A stretch of 21,325 bases of DNA from JABMRP01 sp964444795 (GTDB lineage Bacteria > Planctomycetota > Planctomycetia > Pirellulales > Thermoguttaceae), in the NCBI GenBank assembly GCA_964444795.1, contig CAYUIQ010000160.1, positions 1-21,325 of the forward strand, in the 5' to 3' direction. Within the stretch, counting starts at the first letter, position 1. Every line of letters starts with the position of its first letter. The notes beneath the pieces are model-generated. The model saw only the letters and a program-made list of their open reading frames with translations. It was not told the DNA's origin and made no database searches. A program made the position numbers and the translations under genes. Below are positions 1-8,501 of the stretch, one piece after another.

Positions 1-394
1 AGTCGGCCTTCCAGGTGATGCCGCTGGTGAAGTAGCGGATCTCGACCGGCAGCTTCCCGGCCATCTGGCTGCGAAGGTTCCACTGCAGCGCGTCGTTGCG
101 GCCGGCGGGAAACGTGGTATCGACCAGATCGACCTGGTCGGTGTGATCGAGAATGCGGAAGTCGATGCTGGTCGGGTCGATCAGCGTATTGGCCCAAGTA
201 AACTGGACCCGATTGATCCCCGGCTTGACCGTCAGCAGGCGGTTTTCCCGGACCATGGTGATGTCTTCGCTGTTGTAGATCGTCAGTTGCACCCCCTCAC
301 GGCGGGGTATCGTGACGAGATCCACGTCGGCCAGGGTCTGGTCGGTGGCGAGAAGGGAGAATGCCAAAACTGCCCAGAAACCGCCTGTTCGCAT
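1..394 (-). CDS. DUF4139-like secreted protein, N-terminal part (runs off the window)
   Basis: This frame is open from an ATG at 394 to the window edge, giving 131 codons. It is too incomplete to appear as a long open frame. The N-terminus MRTGGFWAVLAFSLLATDQTLA looks like a Sec signal peptide. The mature part has LTIYNSEDITMV, then WANTLIDPTSIDFRIL, and ends at VEIRYFTSGITWKAD. This pattern of a beta-rich N-terminal region leading into a 'V-[ER]-[IV]-x-Y-x-x-[ST]-G-[IA]-x-W' segment resembles planctomycete DUF4139-type proteins, but I recognise it from memory only. An AAGGA ribosome binding site lies at 403-407, eight bases before the ATG, and supports this start. The gene is divergent from the PhoD-like gene across 376 bp. 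Function is unknown. The domain call is fairly likely and the exported location is more certain. Confidence 0.72.
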   Translation of the reverse strand, partial: MRTGGFWAVLAFSLLATDQTLADVDLVTIPRREGVQLTIYNSEDITMVRENRLLTVKPGINRVQFTWANTLIDPTSIDFRILDHTDQVDLVDTTFPAGRNDALQWNLRSQMAGKLPVEIRYFTSGITWKAD

Positions 395-770
395 GGATTT
401 GGTCCTTGTTCGATGCCGTCGGCGCGCACATTTTCGCCGGTTTCTCAACCCTACTTCGGGTTTGGACGTTCGGGGGGCAAAGAAGTTCCCCCCAATCGTG
501 GGCACGACCGTCACGGCCCGCAGCGAGGGAATGCCGGGGCAAGCGACCGTTCCCTCCTTGAGAAATCACACGGATATCGCCGGGAACTCACGCGGAGGTT
601 CTTCGAGAGGAAAGAAGAGGAAAAGGGAGGCATGGTCATGTACGGTCGTCCTACCCGCTCATCGCTACCCCCACCCGATTCTTTGCCAAGCCCAAGGGTT
701 GCACCCCCAGGGTCGCATACCCGAGAATGATCCCGGCATCCACCTTCACCAATCTCGGAGAAACCGCACC
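395..770. other. 376-bp divergent intergenic region
   Basis: This region separates the minus-strand DUF4139-like gene from the plus-strand phosphatase gene and must hold both promoters. I see no convincing -35/-10 pair for either. It contains a G6 run (472-477) facing a C6 run (488-493) across ten bases, which could form a short hairpin, and a purine-rich stretch at about 606-630. Frames open across it on both strands show no recognisable protein. Confidence 0.5.
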
Positions 771-2219
771 ATGAAACCCCGAAGCGCCCAACCGCGTTGG
801 CCGGTCGCCCTCCTCGCCCTTTGCTTGCTGCCCGCCACGGTCATGCTGGCCAAGGGCATCATCCCCACGCCGCCGGAGGAGCCCGTGCTGGGTGAACTGG
901 AACCGGTGCTCATCGAGGCGCTGAGCGACCGTGACTCGCCGGACGCTTCGCTGGCGACGGTTTGCGACCGGCCGGAGATTCGCGCGCAGATCGAGAAACA
1001 CGATCTGCAACTCTTCGGCGGTCCGGTGCTCGGGTGCGTGACCGATCGCGGGGCGAAGTTCTGGGTCCGCACGGGCGCCGAAGCGGAAGTGCAAGTGATC
1101 GTCGGCACGGGCCGCGAATTGGCCGATCCGGTGCGATCAAAGCGTGTGCGAACCGCAAAGGCCGTCGACCTGACGGCCATTCTGGAGGTCCAGGGGTTGA
1201 AACCGTTTACCGAATACCATTACGACGTCACCGTCGACGGCACCAGCGCGATGGGGGAAAAACGACCCGCGTTTCGCACGTTTCCGGCCAAGGGCCAAGC
1301 AGCCCGATTCGACGTGGCTTTCGGCGGTGGTGCGCGAGTCGTGCCCAAGAACGAGCGTATCTGGGATGCCGTCGCCGCCTTTCGTCCGGCGGCGTTTCTC
1401 TTCCTCGGCGACAACATTTACGTCGACCAGCCCAAGTATCGCAACCTGCAGCGGCTTTACTACTACCGGCGTCAGTTGCGGCCGGAGTATCGGCGGATGA
1501 GCGCTTCGGCGGCGATCTACGCGATCTGGGACGACCACGACTTCGGGGCCAACGACTGCGCCGGAGGGCTCGATCCCTTCGTGCCCGACTGGAAGGTGCC
1601 CGTCTGGAAGGTGTTTCAAGAGAACTGGATCAACCCGTACTACGGCGGTGGTTCCGAGCAGCCGGGCTGCTGGTTCGATTTTTCGATCGGCGACGTCGAT
1701 TTCTTCATGACGGATGGCCGCTACTATCGGTCGTTTCGCGATGGCACGATGTTGGGGCCGGCGCAGAAAAAGTGGCTCCTGGAAAAGTTGGCCGCGTCGA
1801 AAGCAACGTTCAAGGTGATCGCCTCGGGCACCCTCTGGACCGAACACGCCGACAAGGGCGGCGGCGATTCGTGGTGGGGAGTCAAGAAAGAACGCGAGGA
1901 GATCTTCTCGCTGATCGACCGCGAAAAGATCGGCGGCGTGATCCTCATCTCGGCCGATCGTCATCGGACCGACGTTTACAGGATCGAACGGCCCGAGGGC
2001 TATCCGCTGTACGAATTCGAGACCTCGAAACTGACCAATCTGCACACCCACGGCACGAAGAAGGAGGCCCTTTTCTCCTACAATAAGGGCAATTTCTTCG
2101 GCATGTTGACGTTCGATCTGAGCAAACCCGACCCGGAAGTGACCTTCCGCTGCATCACGATCGACCGAGATCCGGTCCATGAGTTCACGCTGAAGAAGAG
2201 CCAGTTGACGTCGCCGTAG
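771..2219 (+). CDS. PhoD-like metallophosphatase (alkaline phosphatase D family), secreted
   Basis: This is a 482-residue protein with an N-terminal signal peptide (about residues 1-27, hydrophobic core VALLALCLLPATVML). An N-terminal beta-sandwich (about 80-175, starting GPVLGCVTDRGAKFWVR) precedes a calcineurin-like metallophosphoesterase core. Metal-binding motifs seen are GDNIYVD (D214, N215), WDDHDFGAND (D254, D255, H256, D257) and ADRHRTD (D396, R397, H398). These match PhoD-family phosphodiesterase/alkaline phosphatases, which release phosphate from extracytoplasmic phosphoesters using Fe/Ca or similar metals. The frame is open further upstream, but the ATG at 771 is chosen because GGAG (757-760) sits ten bases before it and the signal peptide begins there. 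The substrate cannot be told from sequence. It appears to be a single-gene unit, with no pho-box recognised. Confidence 0.88.
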   Translation: MKPRSAQPRWPVALLALCLLPATVMLAKGIIPTPPEEPVLGELEPVLIEALSDRDSPDASLATVCDRPEIRAQIEKHDLQLFGGPVLGCVTDRGAKFWVRTGAEAEVQVIVGTGRELADPVRSKRVRTAKAVDLTAILEVQGLKPFTEYHYDVTVDGTSAMGEKRPAFRTFPAKGQAARFDVAFGGGARVVPKNERIWDAVAAFRPAAFLFLGDNIYVDQPKYRNLQRLYYYRRQLRPEYRRMSASAAIYAIWDDHDFGANDCAGGLDPFVPDWKVPVWKVFQENWINPYYGGGSEQPGCWFDFSIGDVDFFMTDGRYYRSFRDGTMLGPAQKKWLLEKLAASKATFKVIASGTLWTEHADKGGGDSWWGVKKEREEIFSLIDREKIGGVILISADRHRTDVYRIERPEGYPLYEFETSKLTNLHTHGTKKEALFSYNKGNFFGMLTFDLSKPDPEVTFRCITIDRDPVHEFTLKKSQLTSP

Positions 2220-2460
2220 AGGGGGCTCTTGCCCGCCAGGGCATCGCGTGCCGGGGCGGCGTCGACCACGGAATGAACACACCGGGCGGCACAAGCCCTT
2301 TGTGTACTTGGTCTGCCCGGGCTCGTACACGGCTGCCCATCTCCAGCGAGGCGATCCCGCGCGTGCGGCTTCTTTAGGCCAGATTTTCCTGGCAATATAA
2401 CTCCTCCGGGGGGGCGGTTTCATCCCTTGTGTGTTTTTTCCTAACGCGTTCCCTTTTTCG

Positions 2461-2488
2461 TTGACCCGGTCTTCCCGGCAACTACAAT
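2461..2488 (+). promoter_or_regulatory. Sigma-70-type promoter for the giant PEP-CTERM protein gene
   Basis: TTGACC at 2461-2466 and TACAAT at 2483-2488 are separated by 16 bases. Each box matches the vegetative consensus at five of six positions. The start codon follows about 97 bases downstream, leaving room for an untranslated leader. It is the best promoter match I found in this window. Confidence 0.6.
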
Positions 2489-2572
2489 GAGTAAGTGAGG
2501 TACTGTATTTGCTGGTTGTGACGGCAGTCTGCGCGCTCGCGGGGTCTGCCCCTATTCATTGCTCTTTTCCCT

Positions 2573-2579
2573 GAGGAAA
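2573..2579 (+). promoter_or_regulatory. Ribosome binding site fixing the start of the giant repeat protein
   Basis: GAGGAAA lies six bases before the ATG at 2586. The same frame is open from a TTG at 2559, but that start lies upstream of this site. The ATG also begins a normal signal peptide, so it is the preferred start. Confidence 0.7.
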
Positions 2580-2585
2580 TCAACC

Positions 2586-5500
2586 ATGCGGACGTTCCAC
2601 CAAGCGATTCTCGGCCCGGTTACTGCTAAGAATCATCTTTGCCAGACACTGTGTATTCTCGTGGCCTTGGTTGGGGTGTTGATCGTTTCGCCGGCCACGG
2701 CGGACATCACCGTTGGAAGCCTAACGGTCAACGGTCCGGGGACGTTGACGGACAACACGACGGTCACCGGCATCACCGCCATCGGCGACACGAGCTTCGG
2801 CACGTTGACCCTGCCGCCGTATAATCTGACGACCTTGGAGTTGATGGTTGGCGATAGCCATAGCGTCAGCGGCACACTCGACCAGAGTGCCGGTACCGTG
2901 CGAATTACCGGCAACACCGGCGCCACTCGGGGCGCGCGGCTGGGCCACTGGCCCAACGAAACGGGTACCTACACGCTCAGCGGCACGGGCAACCTGATCA
3001 CCGACGGCGCGAATGACATCTTCAACGTCGGCTGGGACGGCAACGGGATCTTCAACCACGACGGCGGCACCTCCACGTTCGGCGGCGACCTGCGCGTCAA
3101 CCGCCGCGGTACGGTCAACATGAACGACGGCGTGATGACCACCAACGCCGGCCTGCGGATCGGCTATCGTAGCGGCACCAACGACGCCACGTTCAACATG
3201 AACGGCGGCACGGTCAACGCCAACACCCTGGGAATCGGCGAACAAAACGGCAACGGCGGCACCCTGACGCAGAATGGCGGCGACATCAACGTCAGCAACT
3301 GGATGCGGGTTGGCCACTGGCCCAACAACAGCAGCAGCTACACGATCAACGACGGAACATTGAGCGTCGTCGGACGGCTTTCGGTCGGCTGGGACAGCAG
3401 CGGCACGATGACCATCAACGGCGGCTCGATCACGGCCGGCAGCTTCAACCTCGGCGACCATCCCAACCAATCGGGAACGGTAACCCAAAACGGCGGTACC
3501 GTGACCGTCACGGGCGGTAGCGGGGAAAACGCGGCCATGCGGGTCGGCCACTGGCCGGGCGCGACAAGCACCTACAACCTTGTCGGTGGTGTGTTCAACC
3601 TCACCAACCCCACCCATGATCTGGCCCTCGGCACAGACGGCACGGGGATCTTCCATCAGACCGGCGGCCAGGCCAACGTCTTCGGAGTCCAGGTCAACCA
3701 CCGTAATGCGGGCGGCGGTGGAACGCTGATCGTCGAGGGTACCGGTGTGATGAACATCGGCGGCCGGGGCCTGAAGGTGGCGGCCGGGACGGCCACGCTC
3801 GGCGGCAACTCGGTTACCACTGTCGCGGGGAACGTCTCGGTAGGCGATTGGAATTTCGCCGACGGTCCCAGCAAGCTCACCATCGAGGGCAACGCCACGC
3901 TGACCGCCAACGGCAACGAGTTCATGCTCGGTGACTCCAACGGCGTCCAAGGCGACCTCAGCCAGACCGGCGGCACGGTGAACATCAGCGGCCGCACGCG
4001 AATCGGCCACTGGCCCAACAACACCAGCACCTACGCGCTGGTCGATGGAGCCCTGAATTCGTCCGGCGAGTTCAACGTCGGCTGGGACGGGACGGGCATC
4101 TTTACGCAAACCGGCGGCACGAGCACGTTTACCGGCCAACTTCGCGTCAACCGGCGCGGCACGGTGAACATGGAAGGCGGCGTGATGAACGCCAACGGCC
4201 CCCTGCGGATCGCTGTTCGCAGTGGCAGCGATACCGCCCGGTTCAACCTGAAGGACGGGACCGTCAATGCCACGTCGGTTGGCGTCGGCGAAGCCGGCGG
4301 CAACGCCGGACAGATCGTGCAAACCGGCGGCGTAATGAATGCCTCGGGCCTGGTCCGCGTGGGCCACTGGGGCAACGAGACCAGCGGCTACGTGCTCGAG
4401 GATGGAACGCTCAACCTGACCGGCGCAGGTGCCGATCCCAATGCCTTCGGCGAGCGAAAGGGCGTGCTCTACCTCGGCATCGACGGCACGGGCCTCTTCA
4501 CGCAGACCGGCGGACTGGCCAGCGCGCATGGCATCCATTTGGACCACCGCGGCAACACCGGCGGAATCGACACCTTTACCATCGAGGGAGGCCGGTTCAC
4601 CGTCGATGCGTACGGTATCCAGAGCAGCCACTCCAGTATCCTCATCAATCTCGGCGGCGGCACCATGGCCGCGTCGGCGGACTGGTCTTCCCCGCTGCCC
4701 ATGGCCCTTACCGGCACTGGCGGCAACGTTACTTTCGATACGGCTGGTCACACCATCACTCTCTCCGGAGCACTCACCGGAGGAGGCGGGTTGGTCAAGG
4801 TCGGTGACGGCACGCTGGAGATGACGGCCACCAACAACAGCTTCACCGGGCCGACCACCGTCTCCGGCGGCGTGCTGAAGGTGACCTCGGCGATGATCTA
4901 CCCCGGCCCGCCGAACTGGCAGAATCGGCAGATCACCGTCAACAACGGCGGTGTGATCGAGGTCGGCGGGTGGGGCGACGGTGCCACGGCCGGGATCGGG
5001 CGAGTCGCCTTCGCCCGCGAAGAGAACATCCTGCTCGATGGCGGGACGATTCGATACGTCGGCGGGCAGGAGGGCGGACGGCGTGACCGCAGCTTTGCCA
5101 TCGGCGCCGGCGGTGCCACGCTCGAGGCCGAGGCTGCCGGCGTGTGGTACATCGAGAACCACGCTACCCGCCCCGGCGCGTTCCCCATCGTCAGCAACGC
5201 CGGCGGCACGCTCACGCTGAGCGGTTCCAAGGACGGCGAGTTGCAGAAGATCATCCCAGGCACCGGCGACGTGGTCAAGAACGGCACCGGCACTTGGAGG
5301 CTCACCGGGCAGAACACCTACGCCGGCGGCACCACCGTCAACCAGGGCGTGCTGGAGTTGCAGGGAGCCAACAACGGCAATAGCAGCGTGGGCACCGGCA
5401 CCTTGACCATCAACGCCGATGGTACCGTGTTTGCCCTGTCGCACAACGTGCTGGGCCATTCGGCCGACGCCAATATCCCTCACGTCGTGATCAACGGCGG

Positions 5501-6896
5501 CACGCTGGACCTGCTGGAGTACATGCACATCAAGTCGATCGAAATGACCGGCGGTGAGGTTGCCCAGCACGGCCACTTCAACGGCACGGGACTCGATTGG
5601 GGTCACGCCCCGCGAGAGTTGACTTCGCACGCCAACGCCACCTCGGCCACCATCTCGGCCAAGATGCGACTCAGCGGCGTGCTGACGATTGACGTCGAGG
5701 ACGGAGCCGCGGCAGACGATCTGTTGATTTCCGGCCCCGTCGACGGAGGTGGTGGCATCTTGAAGACGGGCGACGGTACACTGACGATGACCGGCACCAA
5801 TAAGAACTTCACCGGCCCCACGACCGTCGATGCCGGCGTACTCTCGGTGAGCGAAGGAATGCTCTACAACATTGGCTGGGGTAACGCTCTGACTACCGTC
5901 AATGATGGCGGTACTCTTGAAGTCGGCGGTTGGGCCGACGGCGACACGGCGGGAATCGGCCGCGTGAGCTTCAATCCGGCCAACGTCGTGGTCGACGGTG
6001 GAACGATCCGTTACACGGGCAACACGACCACGAACCGGTCCGACCGTGCGTTCACCATCGGCGCCGGTGGGGCCACGCTGGAAGCTGCCGGTGGAAACGA
6101 CTTCAGCATCCTCGACCTGGGCCGACCCTTCCCGCTGGCCAGCAACGCCGGTGGCACGCTCACCTTGACCGGCGCCGCCGACGGTGTGATCAGCAAGGCT
6201 ATCCCCGGCACCGGCGATTTGGTGAAGAACGGCACCGGCACCTGGACCCTCGGCGGCAACAACACCTACACCGGCGACACGCTGATCAACGAGGGAACGC
6301 TGGCGATGGGTGCCTCGGGCAGCATCGGCACGACGCCGCGAATCGTCTTGGCCGACGGCGCCACGTTCGACGTCTCGGCCGTCAGCGCCGGCTTCCAGGT
6401 GGGCGCCGCGCAGACGCTCACCGGGGATGGCACCGTCGCGGGGCCGATGACCGTCGCCGGCACCGTGGCGCCGGGGCTGGACGTCGGCATCCTCAACACC
6501 GGCGACGTGACCTTCCAGGTCGACAGCTTCTTCGATGTCTTCTTCGAGGGAACCGACGTCGGCACCGAGTACGATCAGCTTGCCGTAGCCGGGATTGTCC
6601 AACTGGGCGGCGCCAACCTCGATCTGGGGCTCGGCTTTGTCCCCACGCTCGGCGATCAGTTCATCGTGATCGACAACGATGAGAATGATCCGGTGTCGGG
6701 GATCTTTGCCGGTCTGCCCGACCGATCCTGGCTCACGGCCGACTTCGGCGGGCGCACCTACCAGTTTGAGATCAACTACGCCGGCGGGACGGGCAACGAC
6801 GTCGTGCTGACCGCCGTACCCGAACCGGCCACCATGATCCTGGCGGCCCTCGGCGCGCTGGCTCTGGCACTGGTCCGGTATCGCCGACGAAAGTAG
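2586..6896 (+). CDS. Giant exported PEP-CTERM protein with GHWPN modules and autotransporter-associated beta-strand repeats
   Basis: A 1436-residue protein. It has a long signal peptide (residues 1-39, ending VSPATA before DI), a Gly/Thr/Asn-rich repetitive beta-solenoid-like body, and a C-terminal tail starting VPEPATM with a hydrophobic stretch ending RYRRRK (about 1411-1436). The tail is a PEP-CTERM signal, which exosortase recognises and cleaves; no exosortase gene is in this window. Residues of about 120-620 carry five GHWP/GHWG modules. Residues of about 735-1245 carry four autotransporter-associated beta-strand repeats, of the pattern VKxGxGTxxLTGxNxYxGxTxVxxGxL (about 735, 895, 1057, 1212), in two near-duplicate blocks. 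There is no outer-membrane autotransporter barrel despite the repeat name. It is likely a surface or matrix protein, possibly an adhesin. Binding partner and function are unknown. Confidence 0.88.
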   Translation: MRTFHQAILGPVTAKNHLCQTLCILVALVGVLIVSPATADITVGSLTVNGPGTLTDNTTVTGITAIGDTSFGTLTLPPYNLTTLELMVGDSHSVSGTLDQSAGTVRITGNTGATRGARLGHWPNETGTYTLSGTGNLITDGANDIFNVGWDGNGIFNHDGGTSTFGGDLRVNRRGTVNMNDGVMTTNAGLRIGYRSGTNDATFNMNGGTVNANTLGIGEQNGNGGTLTQNGGDINVSNWMRVGHWPNNSSSYTINDGTLSVVGRLSVGWDSSGTMTINGGSITAGSFNLGDHPNQSGTVTQNGGTVTVTGGSGENAAMRVGHWPGATSTYNLVGGVFNLTNPTHDLALGTDGTGIFHQTGGQANVFGVQVNHRNAGGGGTLIVEGTGVMNIGGRGLKVAAGTATLGGNSVTTVAGNVSVGDWNFADGPSKLTIEGNATLTANGNEFMLGDSNGVQGDLSQTGGTVNISGRTRIGHWPNNTSTYALVDGALNSSGEFNVGWDGTGIFTQTGGTSTFTGQLRVNRRGTVNMEGGVMNANGPLRIAVRSGSDTARFNLKDGTVNATSVGVGEAGGNAGQIVQTGGVMNASGLVRVGHWGNETSGYVLEDGTLNLTGAGADPNAFGERKGVLYLGIDGTGLFTQTGGLASAHGIHLDHRGNTGGIDTFTIEGGRFTVDAYGIQSSHSSILINLGGGTMAASADWSSPLPMALTGTGGNVTFDTAGHTITLSGALTGGGGLVKVGDGTLEMTATNNSFTGPTTVSGGVLKVTSAMIYPGPPNWQNRQITVNNGGVIEVGGWGDGATAGIGRVAFAREENILLDGGTIRYVGGQEGGRRDRSFAIGAGGATLEAEAAGVWYIENHATRPGAFPIVSNAGGTLTLSGSKDGELQKIIPGTGDVVKNGTGTWRLTGQNTYAGGTTVNQGVLELQGANNGNSSVGTGTLTINADGTVFALSHNVLGHSADANIPHVVINGGTLDLLEYMHIKSIEMTGGEVAQHGHFNGTGLDWGHAPRELTSHANATSATISAKMRLSGVLTIDVEDGAAADDLLISGPVDGGGGILKTGDGTLTMTGTNKNFTGPTTVDAGVLSVSEGMLYNIGWGNALTTVNDGGTLEVGGWADGDTAGIGRVSFNPANVVVDGGTIRYTGNTTTNRSDRAFTIGAGGATLEAAGGNDFSILDLGRPFPLASNAGGTLTLTGAADGVISKAIPGTGDLVKNGTGTWTLGGNNTYTGDTLINEGTLAMGASGSIGTTPRIVLADGATFDVSAVSAGFQVGAAQTLTGDGTVAGPMTVAGTVAPGLDVGILNTGDVTFQVDSFFDVFFEGTDVGTEYDQLAVAGIVQLGGANLDLGLGFVPTLGDQFIVIDNDENDPVSGIFAGLPDRSWLTADFGGRTYQFEINYAGGTGNDVVLTAVPEPATMILAALGALALALVRYRRRK
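2931..4430 (+). repeat. In-gene array of GHWPN modules
   Basis: Five copies of a motif reading [VIL]GHW[PG]xxxSxY followed by a TLxG-like strand lie near 2943, 3312, 3546, 4005 and 4362. The DNA encoding GHWPN is largely conserved (ggccactggcccaac) at three copies. A longer unit of about 145 residues is duplicated. Positions from about 2931 to 3380 match from about 3991 to 4428, both containing FNVGWDG, TGGTSTF or DGGTSTF, LRVNRRGTVNM and a second GHW motif. A variant copy reading LGDHPNQSGTVTQ lies near 3450. Confidence 0.75.
4779..6306 (+). repeat. In-gene tandem blocks of autotransporter-associated beta-strand repeats
   Basis: Two blocks of about 190 residues, at about 4779-5372 and 5744-6306, each hold a repeat pair. 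They share in order GDGTLxMT, TxVxxGVLxV, EVGGWxDGxTAGIGRV, DGGTIRY, AIGAGGATLEA or TIGAGGATLEA, SNAGGTLTL, IPGTGD and VKNGTGTW. They are separated by a stretch of about 120 residues without a duplicate partner. The order and similarity point to internal gene duplication. Confidence 0.75.
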
Positions 6897-6941
6897 AACA
6901 CGCGAGAGATCCCGAAACGGACCGTTTGTAGCCGAACCGGC

Positions 6942-8387
6942 CTACTTTTCGGGCCGATACTCCGGATTCACCGGGCACATCGTCGCGTCGACTTCCGCAA
7001 GCCAGGCGCCCAGCAGCTTGTCGAGTTGGGCCGCTTTCTCGGGCATCTCGCCGGCCAGATTGCGCTTCTCGCCCGGGTCGTCGGCCAGGTTGTAGAGTTC
7101 CAGGTGCTTGGTGTCGTAGAAGCGGATCAGCTTGAAATCGCCTTGTCGCACGGCGCCGCCGGGCATGCCGCCCTGGTTGCTGAAATGGGGGTAATGCCAG
7201 TAGATGGCGTCGCGCTGGAGCGTGCCCGACTGCTTCAACAGGGGCACGAGACTGACGCCGTCGAGGCGATGGTTCGGATCGCCGCGGACACCGGCCATTT
7301 CGAGTATCGTGGGATAGAAATCGACACTGGTCACGGGCACCGAGCAGGTGCTCCCCGGCCGAACCACGCCGGGCCAGGCGACGATCATCGGCTCGCGGAT
7401 GCCCCCTTCGTGCAGATGGCCCTTGCCGGCGCGCAGCGGAGCGTTGTTGGTGGCCGGCGTGTTGGGGCCCTCGGGCGTGGACAGCCCGCCGTTGTCGGAG
7501 AAGAAGATGACCACGGTCCGCTCGGCGATTCCCAACCGGCTAAGCGTACCAAGCACGCGGCCGACGCTCTGGTCGACGCTCTCGACCATCGCCGCGTAAA
7601 TGGAATTGTTCTGCACGGTTCCCGGATTGGCCGCCGCTTTGGCCCGATACTTCTCGATCATCGGCCGCTTCGCGTGCATGGGGATATGCACGGCATAGTG
7701 CGACAGGTAGAGGAAGAAGGGGCGGCCCTTGTTCTTTTCGATGAACCCGACGGCTTCGGCGGACAACCGGTCGGGCAAGTACTCGCCCGGGGATCCGTCG
7801 GGGATGGGGATATTTCGGGTCCACGCCGGATAGAAGAAACTGCGCGGCATGCCCGCTCCGCAACCGCCGACGTTGACGTCGAACCCCTGATGCTCCGGCC
7901 AGTAGGGTTCCGCACCCAGATGCCACTTGCCGAAAAAACCGGTCGCGTAGCCGGCCGACTTCAGCCTCTCGGCAATGGTCACTTCCTTGAGGTCCATTTG
8001 CAGTTTGAAATCGGCGGGCAGCACGCTCGCATTCTTGCCGCGGCGGCGCCCGGCGATGAAGTTGGTCAGCTTGAGCCGGGCCGGATACTTGCCCGACATG
8101 ATACTCGCCCGGGTCGGCGAGCAGACGGGACAGGCGGCGTATCCGTCGGTAAACCGCATTCCCCGGGCAGCCAGCCGATCGATGTTGGGCGTCTCGTAAA
8201 AGTCGCTGCCGAAGCAGCCGACGTCGGCCCAGCCCATGTCGTCGATCAGCACGAAGACGAAGTTCAGTTTCTCCGCGGCGGCTTCTTTGGCCATCGCCGC
8301 GTCGCCGGCAAGATGGACCATGCAGAGGATCGCCGGCAAGAGCAATCGGGCAAGGAAGGAATACGGGCGGTGCGGGTATGGGCGCAT
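6942..8387 (-). CDS. Secreted sulfatase (arylsulfatase A-like, formylglycine type)
   Basis: A 481-residue protein with a signal peptide (about 1-33, core LLLPAILCMVHLAG). The metal-binding start VLIDDMGWAD (D49, D50) and the maturation motif C89-S-P91-T-R93-A-S are intact, so Cys89 should be converted to formylglycine by a sulfatase-maturating enzyme encoded elsewhere. GKWHLG and FFSDNGG, further active-site segments of the family, are also present. The length is typical for the alkaline-phosphatase-superfamily sulfatases that planctomycetes carry in large numbers, usually for removing sulfate from algal or animal polysaccharides. Its substrate is not readable from sequence. GGAG (complement of 8395-8398) precedes the ATG. 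It ends 45 bp from the convergent giant repeat gene and lies 114 bp downstream of the beta-helix gene on the same strand, with its own candidate -10 box. Confidence 0.93.
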   Translation of the reverse strand: MRPYPHRPYSFLARLLLPAILCMVHLAGDAAMAKEAAAEKLNFVFVLIDDMGWADVGCFGSDFYETPNIDRLAARGMRFTDGYAACPVCSPTRASIMSGKYPARLKLTNFIAGRRRGKNASVLPADFKLQMDLKEVTIAERLKSAGYATGFFGKWHLGAEPYWPEHQGFDVNVGGCGAGMPRSFFYPAWTRNIPIPDGSPGEYLPDRLSAEAVGFIEKNKGRPFFLYLSHYAVHIPMHAKRPMIEKYRAKAAANPGTVQNNSIYAAMVESVDQSVGRVLGTLSRLGIAERTVVIFFSDNGGLSTPEGPNTPATNNAPLRAGKGHLHEGGIREPMIVAWPGVVRPGSTCSVPVTSVDFYPTILEMAGVRGDPNHRLDGVSLVPLLKQSGTLQRDAIYWHYPHFSNQGGMPGGAVRQGDFKLIRFYDTKHLELYNLADDPGEKRNLAGEMPEKAAQLDKLLGAWLAEVDATMCPVNPEYRPEK

Positions 8388-8435
8388 GGCGGGGCTCCAG
8401 GGAGAGATTTCGAGGGGGAAGCTGAACGCCGGGTC

Positions 8436-8441
8436 ATTATA
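8436..8441 (-). promoter_or_regulatory. Candidate -10 box for the sulfatase gene
   Basis: TATAAT on the minus strand, 48 bases before the sulfatase ATG. The -35 region at the right spacing (TGGCTC, complement of 8459-8464) is weak. The box suggests that the sulfatase can be transcribed separately from the beta-helix gene upstream. Confidence 0.4.
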
Positions 8442-8501
8442 GTCGGCCGACGGCGCGCGAGCCAGATACGGCAGTCGTCGCCCTTCCCAATTTCGAGCCG
8501 T

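Larger units (their letters stand above)
2220..2585. other. 366-bp intergenic region with inverted repeats and a promoter
   Basis: The region between the phosphatase and the giant repeat protein has two parts. The first part (2282-2330) is rich in short inverted repeats. CACAA/TTGTG surrounds GCCCT, and GTGTAC at 2302-2307 pairs with GTACAC at 2325-2330 around a central GCCCGGGC. These could form a terminator-like structure for the phosphatase, although no T-run follows. The second part holds the promoter listed separately (2461-2488) and a leader of about 90 bases before the ATG at 2586. No small gene was recognised. Confidence 0.5.

Noticed and set aside
472..493. G6/C6 inverted repeat as a terminator or operator
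   Set aside because: It is short, homopolymeric and in a divergent promoter region without a T-run; chance is a sufficient explanation.
143..730. Plus-strand open frame over the DUF4139-like gene and the intergenic region
   Set aside because: It is antisense to a gene with a good start and signal peptide, has no recognisable content, and is low-complexity at its end.
312..770. Upstream extension of the PhoD-like frame
   Set aside because: It would bury the signal peptide in the middle of the protein, overlaps the divergent gene, and lacks a ribosome binding site; ATG 771 has both a site and a signal peptide.
1137..2423. Minus-strand open frame of 428 codons antisense to the PhoD-like gene
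   Set aside because: The PhoD metal-binding motifs are all on the plus strand; this frame has no signature.
2931..4430. Possible CRISPR-like array because of regularly repeated short DNA motifs
   Set aside because: The repeats are in frame, encode conserved residues, are unevenly spaced and vary at third positions, so they are protein repeats.
2721..6602. Very long minus-strand open frame (1293 codons) antisense to the giant repeat protein
   Set aside because: It lies entirely within a real gene on the other strand, shows only an echo of the repeats, has no domain or signal peptide, and is explained by GC-rich codon bias that suppresses antisense stops.
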